Positions 1 to 10,700 of a stretch of 64,000 bases of DNA are shown piece by piece. Below the pieces are notes generated by a model. That model did not search any database, was not told the DNA's origin, and worked only from the letters and a program-made list of their open reading frames with translations. The translations under genes and the position numbers were made by a program. Source of the DNA: Adiantum capillus-veneris (lineage: Eukaryota; Streptophyta; Polypodiopsida; Polypodiales; Pteridaceae); assembly GCA_014529385.2 (NCBI GenBank), contig CM043958.1, forward strand, positions 155,285,293 through 155,349,292, in the 5' to 3' direction. Position 1 is the stretch's first letter. The number at the start of each line of letters is the position of its first letter.

Positions 1-2848
1 TCCCAAACCACTTCTTTATGTCTTGCATCCATCCCGTGCTCAAGATCTTGCTTTTATGCGTCTTTTGAACTTTTTTGCTTGCTTCCCATGCAATTGTAGG
101 AAGTCGATGTGAGGGGTTTTGACGCATCTTTATCATGTACTCCACAACCCTTTCCATGCCCATAACCTCAATTGGAAGAGATCCCGACTCAAGAAGTAGG
201 AGCATATATGGTGTTTGTGTCTTAACTTGGAGAAAGTTTGTAAGAAAACGCTTTTGGACATTCTCAAACTCTTTCCAAGTAGACTTTGAGATGCTCCCGC
301 CCCACACTTCAACTCCATAAAGAAGAACCAGTGTCACCAATGTATCAAAAAGATACTTCTTGAGAACCCAACACTTGATGTTTCCCGCATTACACATGTT
401 CTCAAATGCATAATATGCTCTCTTTCCCGCTTCCAAACGACGCATAGCACATTCATGCCACTTGTGATTGGATGGAACCTCAAGGCCAAGGTACTTAAAG
501 CTCTCAACAACTTCAAGTGTCTCGTTGTTGTACACAATGCATGGCTTCTCCTTATGGTTGGTTTTCACAATCATAACCTTTGTTTTGGATCCATTTACAA
601 TCAGCCCACTATGCAAACAAAAGTTCTCAAGGACAACCATAAGCTTTTGTGCATCTTCTAAAGTGTGTGCTAGAAGCACTACATCATCCGCATACAACAA
701 AAGCATGATTACCGTATTGCAAATAGTGACCTCTTCGATGCCTTCTTCGTGCATAAAGTCAAGTACCATTTGTTCCAATTGATCGATGCATAGACCAAAG
801 AGAGTTGGTGACAATGGACATCCTTGTTTAACCCCAATAGTGCTTACAAAAATTTCTGAAATTTCTCTTCCCATGCGCAATTGACAAATCACCTTCTCAT
901 AGATTCGAGAAACCGCAAGCATAAACTCACTTGGCACTTGGAGTTCTTCCATCCTTCTCCACAAATTGTTACGTGGAATCATATCAAAGGCTTTATTAAA
1001 GTCCACAAAACAACAATACAATCGCTTGCCTTTCAACCGACTTTCCTCCATGAGAACACGAAGAGTGACAAGATGATCAATGGTGCTATGGCATCGACGA
1101 AAACCCGCTTGTCCCTTTGCACGCTTGTCATTCTCTTCAGCCCAATCACTCAATTTCATCTCCATTATGCACCCAAACAACTTTTCCATAAGAGACCCAA
1201 TCATTATAGTCCGGTAGTTGCTTACATTCTTTACATCCCCTCCTTTATGCAAAGGCTTAACCCAATTAGTACTCCAATCATAAGGCATACCATGTTGAAG
1301 TGCAAGGTTGAACATATCACACATCCACTCATGGGTAAAATCTCCTGTCCATTTGATCATCTCCGGCTTCATACCTTGAAGATCTCCCGCTTTGCGAGTG
1401 GCCAACTTTTCAAGCCCACCGCATACATCCTCAATAGTAAAAAAAGACCGCATACATGGGAGTGAACCATAAATTGGTATTTTTTCAGTATTTGCTTGCT
1501 CATATAATTGCCTACAATGTGTGTACATATCCACTAAACTCAAGTTACCAAAATTCTCAACCCGCTTGCCTCTCAAGTTTCTCCAAAATCTTCCATATGC
1601 ATGTGCCTTTTCTTGGACTTGAAATTCTTGTTGCTTTACTTCCCATTTTCTTCTCTTCTTTTGAATCAATGCCTTGTATGTATGCAAATGACTTTGATAG
1701 TTGTCTTTGTCCATAGTTGCATCAAGCTTTATCAAGGACTTTCAAGCATCTTCACATTCTTTATCAAACCACCTTTTGCGTGATCTATCTTTGTTGATAC
1801 CATGGAGATGCTTTATGGCAAAGCATTCTTCCGCACAAGAACAAATAGCTTTCTTGAAAGCTTCCCATTTAGTTTCCAGTGGTGCATCACATTGAAGCTT
1901 TGTCATCCATAATTTTTGCTCAACCATTTCAATGTACATTGGTGCCCGTTTGAAATCCATACATAGTGATAACTTCTCTTTCCTTTGGCTGAGATTATCA
2001 TGCTTAGTTGCTTCTCCACATGAAAGATCAATACATAAGGTGCGATGGTCGGATTCCGGGGTCCATTGACCAAACATAAAACTCTTTATGCGATACATGA
2101 TGGCTTCAGAGAGTAGCATATAGTCAATCACACTATCCCCATTATGTCTCCTACATGTAAATCCATTGGTTCCACTCCACAAAGATACACCATTGGCAAT
2201 GAGCATACCCGTGCTATTACACATGTGTAAAAGTAACTTTCCATAGTGATCCGACTCTTTCTCATCCATTGAAGTACGATCATACAAGTGAACTTCCTCC
2301 AACTCCCTTGAAATGTATGGCATATCAAATTGTTGAGTATCATGTTGCAATGTTTTTGTGCGAGCATTCATATCCCCAAATACAATAACATCACCTTCAC
2401 CTTTGAAATAAGCAATGTCCTCTTCCAAATCAAAAAATGGTTGATCTCTATCCATGCAAGCATAAAAGGGAGAATCATGATGAGGAATGTAGCAACCGGC
2501 TACAAAAATGGGTGCTCTTTTTGGTGTCATAATTTTCAGCCATACATAACGTTTGTACTTGTCATCTTTCACAATTGATACAAAATCTTCCAATCCTTTC
2601 TTAACCATACATGCTAACCCTCCTTGTCCTCTTAGTTGCTTGAGATTCTTTGACCACATCAATGAATGTACATTGTAATCCTCCAAGCCGTTAATCCTTT
2701 GTGTATCATGCTCCCAAGTTTCAACAAGAAGTACAACATCGGCTTTGCTTGTTAGTTCACCAATGCCAACCCCCGCATTCCATGGGTATCCATTACAATT
2801 CCAAAAGCATATTTTCAATTGTAACTCGGTCTCATAGGTCACGCATCC
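1..2848 (-). pseudogene. LINE ORF2: endonuclease-reverse transcriptase, 3' end outside window
   Basis: The N-terminal part (2842 to 1742) is an APE-type endonuclease: NCNG near the start, LVETW with the catalytic Glu, GDMNAR, DYMLLS and a terminal SDH triad. The same frame continues as reverse transcriptase, with FVDFNKAFD, GVKQGCPLSP and the catalytic YADDVVLLA box at about 670-700, followed by thumb/connection sequence. I read no further stop from 1741 into the RT, so it probably runs off the left edge. A single in-frame TGA at 1742-1744 (after KECEDA) separates endonuclease from RT. A CGA to TGA change would explain it, so this copy is probably dead, though recently so. The first sense codons follow the ORF1 amber stop in the same frame. 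It would copy its own RNA at a nicked target site. Clade is not fixed from reading alone; it looks L1/I-like. Confidence 0.85.
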
Positions 2849-3799
2849 CTATTTGCTTGAGAGACTTGCCTCCTCCTTGGGCACATTTTCTTCATGAGAG
2901 ATCTCCTTGTTTTTATTATTCTTTTCCTCATATGCCTTGTTACGCATATTTTGTTGCTTAATAGTGCAATATTCACATACAAAACATTTTGTGTCCCTCA
3001 AATAGATCCAACTATTATCAAGGATAATCTTTCGCTTGGTCTCATCCGGCATGGTGCATACAATTGGCCGTTCTTCCGAGCGAGGAGCTCCTTGCTTCCC
3101 CACTCTATGTGCTCCATAGACCATAACTCCGGACATGCCAAAGTGGGTTTTGAAGAAATCTTCAATAACAATGGCAAGAGAAGGAGGTGTCTCTAACTTC
3201 TCTTCGGGAATTCCACGAATAATCATGTTCTTGGAACGTCGCTCCCATTCCTTCAACTCCTCCACATCCACATTCTCAACATTCTTTGTTTGAACCATAG
3301 CTTGCATGAGTGAGGAATTAGAAACCACATTGCTACCACATACATCAGCCCAAGACTTGTTTGTGCATACATTTTTCATGTCGCATACATCCCGGCTCAT
3401 AGTGTCAAATTTCTCCTCTTTCAATACATGGTCATGCTCTACTTTGCTCATCCGCTCCTTCAAAGCATTCAAGTCCACAAGAGAGCGTTTACATTCCTTG
3501 ACTTCCTCTTCAAGTTGCATCAAACGTGTTGTTTGCATCTCAAGTGTCCTCTTGAGATTCTCATTCTCAACCACAAGTACCCTTAGCGTGCCATTCTCCA
3601 TTGCAAGTGCTCGTAAGTCTTCGCCTTGTTTGTTTACGGTCTCTTGCAATGATACCAAGTACGCCATGATGATGGTTTCCGATGTCGTTGGTTGGGTAGT
3701 TGTGTTGCTATATCCACACTTAGGAGATTTTGAATCATTTTCCACAATGGTTGTGGACCTTGTTGAAGAAGAAGAACCCTTGCGAGTGCCGGAAGACAT
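2849..3799 (-). CDS. LINE ORF1 protein (coiled coil plus RRM-like domain)
   Basis: A 316-aa ORF starting MSSGTRKGSSSS, with a Ser/Thr-rich head. A leucine/glutamate-rich coiled coil spans roughly residues 45-140. Then comes a domain with RRSKNMIIRGIPEE and VYGAHRVGK, which resembles the RRM-like nucleic-acid chaperone domain of L1-type ORF1 proteins (Transposase_22-like). The tail is Lys/Glu-rich. Such proteins trimerise through the coiled coil and coat the element RNA. It lies immediately upstream of the endonuclease-RT in the same reading frame; the only break is TAG at 2849-2851. The length and intact frame suggest recent activity. Identification as LINE ORF1 is firm from position and the RIRGIPE-like motif; the clade is open. 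Confidence 0.8.
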   Translation of the reverse strand: MSSGTRKGSSSSTRSTTIVENDSKSPKCGYSNTTTQPTTSETIIMAYLVSLQETVNKQGEDLRALAMENGTLRVLVVENENLKRTLEMQTTRLMQLEEEVKECKRSLVDLNALKERMSKVEHDHVLKEEKFDTMSRDVCDMKNVCTNKSWADVCGSNVVSNSSLMQAMVQTKNVENVDVEELKEWERRSKNMIIRGIPEEKLETPPSLAIVIEDFFKTHFGMSGVMVYGAHRVGKQGAPRSEERPIVCTMPDETKRKIILDNSWIYLRDTKCFVCEYCTIKQQNMRNKAYEEKNNKNKEISHEENVPKEEASLSSK

Positions 3800-4031
3800 T
3801 GTATGTAAAATAGAAGATGAGAATCAATTTTGTTGAATCTGTTCACTTCGGAAATGCTGCTACAGAAACGCCTTCCATAACTCTGAAAATTTCTGTTTTT
3901 ACATCAATGCGTAGAGGACTTTGTGCTCTTCGATTGAGGCTATAGATCACCCAAATCGGAGTTCGGATGAAGAAGTTATGATCAAAAGAGTGGACTGCTG
4001 TCTACTAGGTCAAAAAACGGCTGCGTTTTTT

Positions 4032-4034
<3 letters not shown>

Positions 4035-4115
<81 letters not shown>

Positions 4116-4335
4116 AGAGGGAGAGTAGAGGGAAAACGAGAGAGATATAGAGAAAGAGAGATAGATAGAGGGAGATAGAGATAGAAAGAGAATGAGAGGG
4201 TGAGAGAGAGAGAGAGTAGAGAGATAGGGGAGAGATAGATAGGGTAGATATAGAGAGAGGGGAGGGAGAATAGAGAGAGAGAGAGTAGAGAGAAAGAGAG
4301 AGAGATAGAGTAGATAGAGAGGGAGAGAATATATG
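4035..4335. repeat. (GA)n / poly-G / imperfect GA microsatellite
   Basis: About 54 bp of pure GA is followed by a run of 26 G at 4088-4113, then about 220 bp of imperfect GAGATA-type repeats. It lies just 5' of the LINE (which reads leftwards) and gives long spurious Ser/Leu ORFs on the minus strand. The 3800-4034 stretch between it and ORF1 is the presumed LINE 5' UTR and shows no other feature. Confidence 0.95.
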
Positions 4336-5515
4336 TGTGTGTATATGTCCGTATCTATGTGTAGATTTGTAAGCATGTGTACATGTATATGTGTCTATGT
4401 GCATGTATGTAGACAATAAGCAAGGGAGCATAGACCAGATGGTTAAACGCTTCCTCTTTGATATAGTCCCTTTTTAATCATGGCGTTGCGGTTTATGGTC
4501 CACTCATGTATGGATCATTGCAATGTACCCTTGGTTTTACCACAATTGAGATTGTGATGATATCTAAAGAGGTGCCACTAGACTATTAGCACTAATGGAT
4601 CCTACTTAGTTCTAATAGTATATATGTGTGTGAGTGTATCTATGTAGAGAGAGAGGATTGGGTGTAGACATATAGAGGTATTTAGATAAGAGCTAGGTCC
4701 TAATATTTACTAACCCTCAATGTAGATGTCGGACGAGAGACCACCTACTATGGAGCAAGCCATTCATTCTTCCTTTGGTTGGTTCACGTACCAGATGGGC
4801 TCCCATCTAGGGTGGATGTCGCCTCCAGTGGACTCAAGTCTTGAGGCGATAGGTCCAAGCAATGAATTTAAGCATATCTGTAGCTAGTTTTCTGGGAGAA
4901 TGAGTGTATATTTCTTCTTGTTATTAGCAGGCATGGCCCTCTTACACCTACGGAGGTGCCGGTCCATCTACCTAGGTTCCTTCGCTAGTGGTAGGTCCAG
5001 ACCGTGAGCACACACTCTCTTTGCGAGACAAGTACCTTCATTTGACAAAGGGATTGTTTGGCCGCTACACTCCACAGTAGCTTGTAGCCTACGTTCTTTC
5101 TTAGCAGATCACGCCATGGGGGAGCCAGGGAGAGACTTTGTACGTGCAGAGCCTCGCACCAATGACACCTCCTTCTATGGTTCCTTCTTATCGATCTACT
5201 CCCCTCTCATCACAAGGCCCCACTCCCCTTCCATCACATGCCCCCACACCATTCCATTCAACTTCTACTTCACCCAAGGATGGTCAACAGCCCACAGGTG
5301 GTTGACAAACTTCTTTTGGCAGCGTGTGTCAACGTTTGTCTTAGGGCAGCAAGTGTCGTGAGAGGCGAAGCGTCGAGGGATCCTTTGGCTTTTCTTGTTT
5401 TGGTGGTGGAGGGGATACGGAGTCTCCTATTTTAGAGTGTGTCACTCCAGACGCTGAGAGCGAGGACACTAATGACCCGTGCCAGACACGCATGGGCACT
5501 ACTACAAAGTAAAGT
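4336..5515. other. No recognisable gene
   Basis: This stretch has no ORF with recognisable protein content. It has plant-like AT-rich intergenic character. A phrase at 4436-4446 (ACCAGATGGTTAAA-like) recalls a tRNA A box, but no B box follows. Short GA tracts recur near 4645. I see no promoter or RNA gene that I can support. Confidence 0.5.
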
Positions 5516-6319
5516 ATGGTGGCGAATTCGACTTTGGTACAACACATGATAGGGCATTTTGACGCCATCTTTAGATTATTATATACAACATATAAGAATT
5601 GTTTTGCAAAATTCAGACACCGACAGCTCGATCATGCACACTACGTCAAGGAAGCGTTGCATGCTCAATTTCCAAATACCCCCAATGAGCTCTTTTCAGC
5701 ATAGTGGTTGGAGGGCTATATCATTTTTTTTGAAAAACGCAATCAAGTGTACGATGCGAAACGGAAACCAGCCGCAAATCTAGACAAGAACCATCGTGGC
5801 ATCAACATGGCAAATGCGGAGTGGGAGTGGGCAATGCAAGAAAAGGGAAAACAAGCTGCAGTGGGCTTATCCTACACTCAACAGCATGATGCTCGGGCAA
5901 GACAAACTCCCACACACTATGGTTTGGGAGGCAAAGTAGCTTGGAAGGACAAATATGTAAGTTTTTAAATTGGATCCTAAACCAATTCAAAAAATGCTTT
6001 AGTTTATTAATCTCTTTTGCTTTAGTTAATTTAGAAAAATATCACTTTGAGTTGCCTAAGCAAAGAGATGGTCAAGTATCAAGAGTGGCACATAGAATTC
6101 AATACTTAGCGATGGTTGTTGGAGAGCCATCACATCTCTCGCAAGCAATTTGACTCCATAGTTGGATCTTTACAGGCAGTAAGTGTGGACACATAATATT
6201 GTATTAAGTATTTTGAGTTATTATTTTGTTTAATTTGGTTTTGGTTATTGTAGGGTCAGGGTGATCAAACATATGTACCTATGGACGAGGACGAGGATGA
6301 GGACAAGGACTTGGACATA
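5516..6319 (+). pseudogene. Unknown broken gene, transposon-like, with possible introns
   Basis: A single frame runs from 5516 to 5968 (151 codons), interrupted only by TAG at 5702-5704. It reads MVANSTLVQHM..., then WLEGYIIFFEKRNQVYD, then AEWEWAMQEKGKQAAVGLSY and TPTHYGLGGKVAWKDKY. After KDKY there is a good donor (TATGTAAGT). Downstream, TATTGTAG followed by GGTCAGGGTGATC could be the acceptor of a last exon ending in an acidic tail (PMDEDEDEDKDLDI, stop at 6317-6319). The composition (basic, Trp/Gln-rich) recalls C-terminal parts of plant DNA-transposon-encoded proteins, but I do not recognise the family. It could equally be a decayed host gene. Nothing nearby suggests an operating promoter. 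Confidence 0.35.
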
Positions 6320-6559
6320 TAGATAATTTTTTGTAGCTCTCTTTTACAAGTGCACATGTGGCACAAAAAACCTCTATGATCACATGTATATAAAACTCAT
6401 TTTCAGTTTTGATCTTATTTGTAATTTTTTAAATTACTGCTCTTTTGTACTTTAAATTAACAAGGTAAGGTGTAACTTCGAATTTCAAAGTCTATTGTTT
6501 ATTTTTTTCTTGTACACTTTTCAAATTGTAATTGATGTTTCATATGTTTTATGCAAGTA

Positions 6560-6623
6560 AAAAATAAAGGTGCTCATATGGGCCACCCAAAATTGGGTGG
6601 CCCAAATAAGCACCTTTATTTTT
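6560..6623. repeat. 64-nt near-perfect foldback hairpin
   Basis: The left arm AAAAATAAAGGTGCT...TGGGCCACCC pairs with the right arm GGGTGGCCCA...AGCACCTTTATTTTT. This gives about 31 bp with two mismatches and a loop of about 2 nt. There is no coding content. It may be a tiny foldback/MITE relic or a transcription-end structure of the preceding broken gene. Confidence 0.8.
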
Positions 6624-6819
6624 GAGAAACCGTGTAGGGTGAAAGCATGTTAATGTGTGTCTAAAAATGTTGTCCGAGACAATGCTAGGTAGTACTGCTT
6701 GTTAGCATATGTTGAGACCCCAAGACAATGTCCATTTTCAAATTAAAATGTCCATAAACAATTATTATCCGTTCAAATGAGGCCTTTTTTTTGGTTACTG
6801 GAGTCATGGGGTCATGGAG

Positions 6820-6963
<144 letters not shown>

Positions 6964-6993
6964 ATACATGAGTCGTTACTCAAGGTTCTCCAC

Positions 6994-6999
6994 TTTATT
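6994..6999 (-). terminator. Poly(A) signal of opposite-strand gene
   Basis: AATAAA on the minus strand, about 55 nt downstream of the stop codon of the 171-aa gene. With the TATA box at 7684-7689 it completes a compact transcription unit. The signal is also present in the downstream repeat copy. Confidence 0.5.
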
Positions 7000-7053
7000 T
7001 AGTTTAAAAGAACTTTGTTTTTACAAAAAAACCCCCCTCCTAGCTCTTCACCT

Positions 7054-7569
7054 TTACATGTCTAGTAGCCCATCCATTACATGATCGCACAAACAACTGT
7101 CACAGTAAAAACAGGTGTTTGGACAGTCTGACAAAGGTAGGATTCGAGTAGATAAGATTACTCCATACTCCAAGGTTCCTGGAGTGATGTTGAAATACCC
7201 TCTGAGTGGCTGACCATAGCTGCGATACAAAAAAATCTTTTGCGATGGAATAAACTGTGCTAGCAAATATAATCGTTCTGAAAAACCTCGCTTCATTGAA
7301 TTTTCTACATAATAGTATCGTGGCCCTATGCCCATTGCTTCAGTTACCATCGCAAGACGAATGTTATTCATAAAATGCTTTCGGCCCCAAAGAGTCACCC
7401 TTGTCACTCGGTTTTGATATGTCCACCACTTCGTCTGAGACACAGATGTGCCTAAGTGCGAAAATAAAAGCCGTTCATAACGGAGGAGTGTGGCTCGCTT
7501 AGTAGACTCACTTGAGTGCTGAAGATGTGCGATAGATATTGCTAAAACCTGATCCCTATTATGAGCCAT
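7054..7569 (-). CDS. Opposite-strand 171-aa protein inside the PLE repeat
   Basis: ATG at 7569 gives MAHNRDQVLAISI..., 171 aa, ending ...CDHVMDGLLDM. The frame is open further upstream to 7593, directly after an ATCATCAG that could be a 3' splice site, but a TATA box at 7684-7689 makes the ATG at 7569 the simpler start. The protein is Arg/Tyr-rich (for example RYYYVENSMKRGF) and has a C-terminal cysteine cluster CPNTCFYCDSCLCDH that could bind zinc. I do not recognise the family; there is no signal peptide or membrane segment. The second repeat copy has the same gene broken by CAG to TAG (at about 14525), so the intact frame here is not forced. It is transcribed away from the RT genes, from a shared divergent promoter region. 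Function unknown. Confidence 0.5.
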   Translation of the reverse strand: MAHNRDQVLAISIAHLQHSSESTKRATLLRYERLLFSHLGTSVSQTKWWTYQNRVTRVTLWGRKHFMNNIRLAMVTEAMGIGPRYYYVENSMKRGFSERLYLLAQFIPSQKIFLYRSYGQPLRGYFNITPGTLEYGVILSTRILPLSDCPNTCFYCDSCLCDHVMDGLLDM

Positions 7570-7683
7570 AGCAGATAAATGTGTTGAATACACCTGATGA
7601 TAATTTTAGATGTTTGATTTTAACTCTCAAATAGCTACTCTCAACAATTGCTATGCACTGGTGTGTTTAAAAGATGCTCGTCT

Positions 7684-7689
7684 TTTATA
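7684..7689 (-). promoter_or_regulatory. TATA box for the opposite-strand gene
   Basis: CTATAAAAGACG on the minus strand, about 115 nt upstream of the ATG at 7569, so a start site near 7655 is expected. Conserved in the downstream repeat copy (near 14957). Confidence 0.5.
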
Positions 7690-8051
7690 GACATTTTGGT
7701 GAGAGAACCCGCTGGTTGGTTATAAAAAAGAAAAAGAACTTTACTTCGGATGCCTCATCTAGTATGCTTTGGCTTCAGTCTCTAAATTTGTCCTAGGTGA
7801 AGAATCTCTTACCAAAGAATCTGATGAGATGTAAGTTTATGGGTTACTGTCGGCTGGTACCCACCCTAGGTTGAGAGCACTGGCTCGTATGAAGACCGAG
7901 TATCGATATTACGACCGAGAAAAAAAACTCTTGCTATCTACGGCTACTGTCATTTAAACACATAATGTGTTTTGGTATTTTGTAGTGTTTTTTATTTTTT
8001 GAAGCCGGGGACTGTTTTGTACATAAAAGGAAATGAAATTTTTTTTACCCT

Positions 8052-8348
8052 TTAAAGCTTCCACCTGTATTTAGGCTTCGTATGCACTGCTGTACTCTGT
8101 TGTGTCCATAGCACGCTGGCGTTTTGCCGCTTGTAAGGAATGCTGTAGATTTCTTGTACTGATACGTCTTTGAGCTCTATTCTGGCTTCACGTTCCCGGA
8201 TCTCGCGCTGAGTATAATCCCGGAATGGATGGTCTTGAAGGCCGGCGTCGATGGGGGGATACGTGCAGATCTCATGACCCTGCTGAAGCTTGACAATGTC
8301 TCGCCTATAAAAAAACCATGAAGGTGAGCGCCTATGCTCACTTAGCAA
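8052..8348 (-). other. Possible minus-strand exon or chance ORF
   Basis: A 98-codon open frame (…REIREREARIELKDVSVQEIY…, charged and helical-looking) overlaps the plus-strand promoter. Its interior is bounded by TTTTTTTATAG (acceptor-like, near 8303) and ACAGGTGGAAG (donor-like, near 8064). Joining that donor to the acceptor at 7594 would not keep the 171-aa frame, so linkage to that gene is doubtful. The downstream repeat copy has an in-frame CAG to TAG. Low confidence that it is coding. Confidence 0.2.
8306..8343 (+). promoter_or_regulatory. TATA box and start-site hairpin of PLE plus-strand transcript
   Basis: TATAAAAAAA at 8306-8315 is followed by GGTGAGC...GCTCACTTAGCA, whose GTGAGC/GCTCAC arms can form a 6-bp hairpin. 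Copy 2 has the same arrangement at 20791 (TATAAAAGGTGAGC...TCACTTAGCA) despite strong divergence elsewhere. That argues for a conserved core promoter and transcript 5' end. The leader-exon ATG lies about 95-130 nt downstream in both. Confidence 0.6.
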
Positions 8349-8403
8349 AGTGATTTGTTACCTCTGTTTTCCATTCAAGTTTGCGTTACTGTGTGACTTC
8401 ATC

Positions 8404-8457
8404 ATGCCGAAAAAAAAAGAGAAAGCTATCATGGAGGCTTCTGCATGGAATTTACAG
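8404..8457 (+). CDS. PLE leader exon (18 codons)
   Basis: ATG at 8404 encodes MPKKKEKAIMEASAWNLQ, then a donor CAG/GTGTTTT at 8458. The exon is 54 nt and ends in phase 0. The downstream repeat copy has the donor changed to CAGATG. Copy 2 has a matching exon at 20921-20982 (MAKGKEKQAIVEG...). Its Lys-rich start could act as a nuclear or nucleic-acid-binding tag on whichever ORF it is spliced to. Splicing from here to the acceptor before ORF1 (ATGCAG/ATTGTT at 10701-10706) keeps frame. This is a reading of sequence; no transcript evidence. Confidence 0.5.
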
Positions 8458-9817
8458 GTGTTTTTTTTGCTAGTTTCTAAATTTAAAAAAAAGAATGTGG
8501 AGTGAATCTGATTCTGCCTCTATTGCTTAGCGGGAAATGCTGCTTCTAATAAATGAATGTCGATAACAGATTAACATTGGTAAAACTAACTGCTTTTTCA
8601 ATTGGATCTTTCGCTTGAGAATGTGATTCGACTGGCTACTGGATGACTTTTTGGGTAACTTGACTAGGGCAAATTGCTGCCAGTTTTAGTGAATAAAAGA
8701 TTTTGACTCGAGCTGGTGACTTTAGGGTAGCCAGGGCTTGATTTAAAATGCTGAGGTTATTGGAGTTATGCATATCAAGAAATGGTTCTTTTTAAAGCTT
8801 ATAAATCTGGAAGGTTCGATTTATGCAGGGTACATTTACTGACCTCATGCTGGCTCGGTCTTTAGTACATATACCTAATATTGTCAATAGTCTAAAGAGA
8901 CTCCGACTGAAATGAAAACGGTGGTCTGTAATGTTGACAAATTGGATAATGCTTGGAATGCATTAAATGACGTCACATACTCTAATTCTGTGGAAATTGG
9001 TCTCTCTCGCTGGTTCGTACCATTGTACAACACAGGATGGGCTATTTAGTGAAGGGTCTGTTTTAGATTCACAGATTCAGCTTACTTCTTAAGGTTGTGA
9101 CTGTGTTGACCGTATGTTATACAAATAAGATAAACTTTATACATCTGACTTGCTTCGGTTATTCTCTCTCTTATATTTTCGAACTTTTCTTGGCCTACGA
9201 GTTTGCAATATATACTACGGAAAGTATATTTATGTTCTTGGCTTGATTTGTCTACTTCGATACTTTCTCGGAAGAGGACTTGACTTGCTCTTGTGAAGGA
9301 GCTCTCTAAAATACTATGGTATGATAGCTATTTTTAGTACCAGCTTGGACAAAAGTTTGTCAGTCATTGCATTATGACAGAGGCAGGTTTTGATAATAAT
9401 GAAAAATGGCTGTGATCTGAAAATCAGATAATGGGTTTTTTTCAAAGATTTTTTTTTTTAAAATAAAAATATATGGAATGTTTTTTGGATTAAGAACCAT
9501 TCGAAAAGTCAGGTTTTTTTCTATACTTCTAATTTCGAAGGAGGTATTGTCCGTAACAGAAAGCTGGCCCGTGATGGCATATAATATGTATGTAGTTCTC
9601 TCGTGTCTGATTTTAAAAGTAGTTCATGTCCGGCTTTGATAATCTGCCTATAAAACCTACCAAGGTTTTGCAAAGAAAAAATTAAAAAGTTTTTAATCCG
9701 AAACCTACACTATGGGGATTTCACTTTCCTTATTGGATTGGTAGCAATCCAAGAATCTTTTTTCATTAAAAACAAGATACTAGTTAAGAACTACTTGTTT
9801 TTTTTTAAAAAAGTGAC
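8458..9817 (+). other. Intron-like interval of PLE copy 1
   Basis: AT-rich and T-rich, stop-riddled in all frames. It begins at the leader-exon donor. Most of it is conserved in the downstream copy, which has an extra 670 bp at the position equivalent to 8815. No counterpart of the 75-aa ORF of copy 2 is visible where it would be expected (about 9540-9770). Confidence 0.4.
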
Positions 9818-9905
9818 ATGGATAACAACTGGGATGCCCAGCATCACCTGCGTACAGTCACGTGCTAACGAATTGTTTTCTTGTGGCTATGGGTGCAGGT
9901 GAGGG
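9818..9905 (+). other. Conserved potential RNA pseudoknot, PLE copy 1
   Basis: CACCTGCG pairs with TGCAGGTG 3' of it, while GCCCA upstream can pair with TATGGG just before that arm, in the crossing order 1-2-1'-2'. The block matches 22568-22665 and 27191-27290 of the other family. The arm changes keep pairing (wobble or Watson-Crick). It ends GTGCAGGTGAGGG, which reads both as a 3' and as a 5' splice site. Confidence 0.4.
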
Positions 9906-10140
9906 CTACCTTCTTTGATTAAAGCATTCAGTTCTATGATATTGATGACTATGGATGTTCGCTTACCTTGAAGCAACATCACTCCAAAATTAGGGACGAC
10001 TGCTTCCCATGATTTACTTTGATATCTTTACTGCCTTGTACAAGATTTATTTTCAACTGCAAATAAGTTATTGTACAAACTCCATTGTACTGTCCTAGAA
10101 TTAGTGGTCTGTGAACTGTAATGTTCGTTTGCGTATATAT

Positions 10141-10184
<44 letters not shown>

Positions 10185-10700
10185 TTAGAACTGCTACACA
10201 CACAATAAACGCATAAGAGAGACTGACATGTTGGTTTTTCTCTCTTAGACCCGAGTTCTAGCTCAAAAAAGCCTGTTATTTGTATAATTTATTATACGCT
10301 AATAGGCTGGGGTGCTATCACATAGTCACCGTGGTCCCCTTTGGCCTGATTGGTGAAAGGTTGCTAGCACAACCATTCCACTCTATATTTTCACTTTTCA
10401 GAAAATTTCCCCTGTTTTTTTTATATCATTTCACTAGTTTATTATGTCTGTCTACCAGGTTATTGGAAAGCTCACTGCAAGAATAACGGTTTGTTATGAC
10501 TCAGAAAAAAGAGCTATGATTTCGGAAAAACTACGACTTGCTAGAGAAATTGAAATTTTCTTTCCTTATATCTCTCATAGAATTCGGCCTTATCTGCACA
10601 GGGCCGAAAAAATTCAATAAGAAGTAAAAATCTGTATTAGATTTTCGGGACCACTCAGCTCTTCCAAATGATGTAATCTAACTAATGTTCTTGATAATCT

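Noticed and set aside
881-1465. Plus-strand 194-codon ORF
   Set aside because: Shadow of the LINE RT on the opposite strand; no independent support.
3306-3836. Plus-strand 176-codon ORF
   Set aside because: Shadow of LINE ORF1; Ser/Thr-rich composition is the complement of the coiled coil.
3982-4431. Ser/Leu-rich ORFs on the minus strand of the GA tract
   Set aside because: Low-complexity translation of the (GA)n/(G)n repeat.
4430-4520. tRNA or tRNA-derived SINE
   Set aside because: An A-box-like phrase is present but no B box and no cloverleaf can be drawn.
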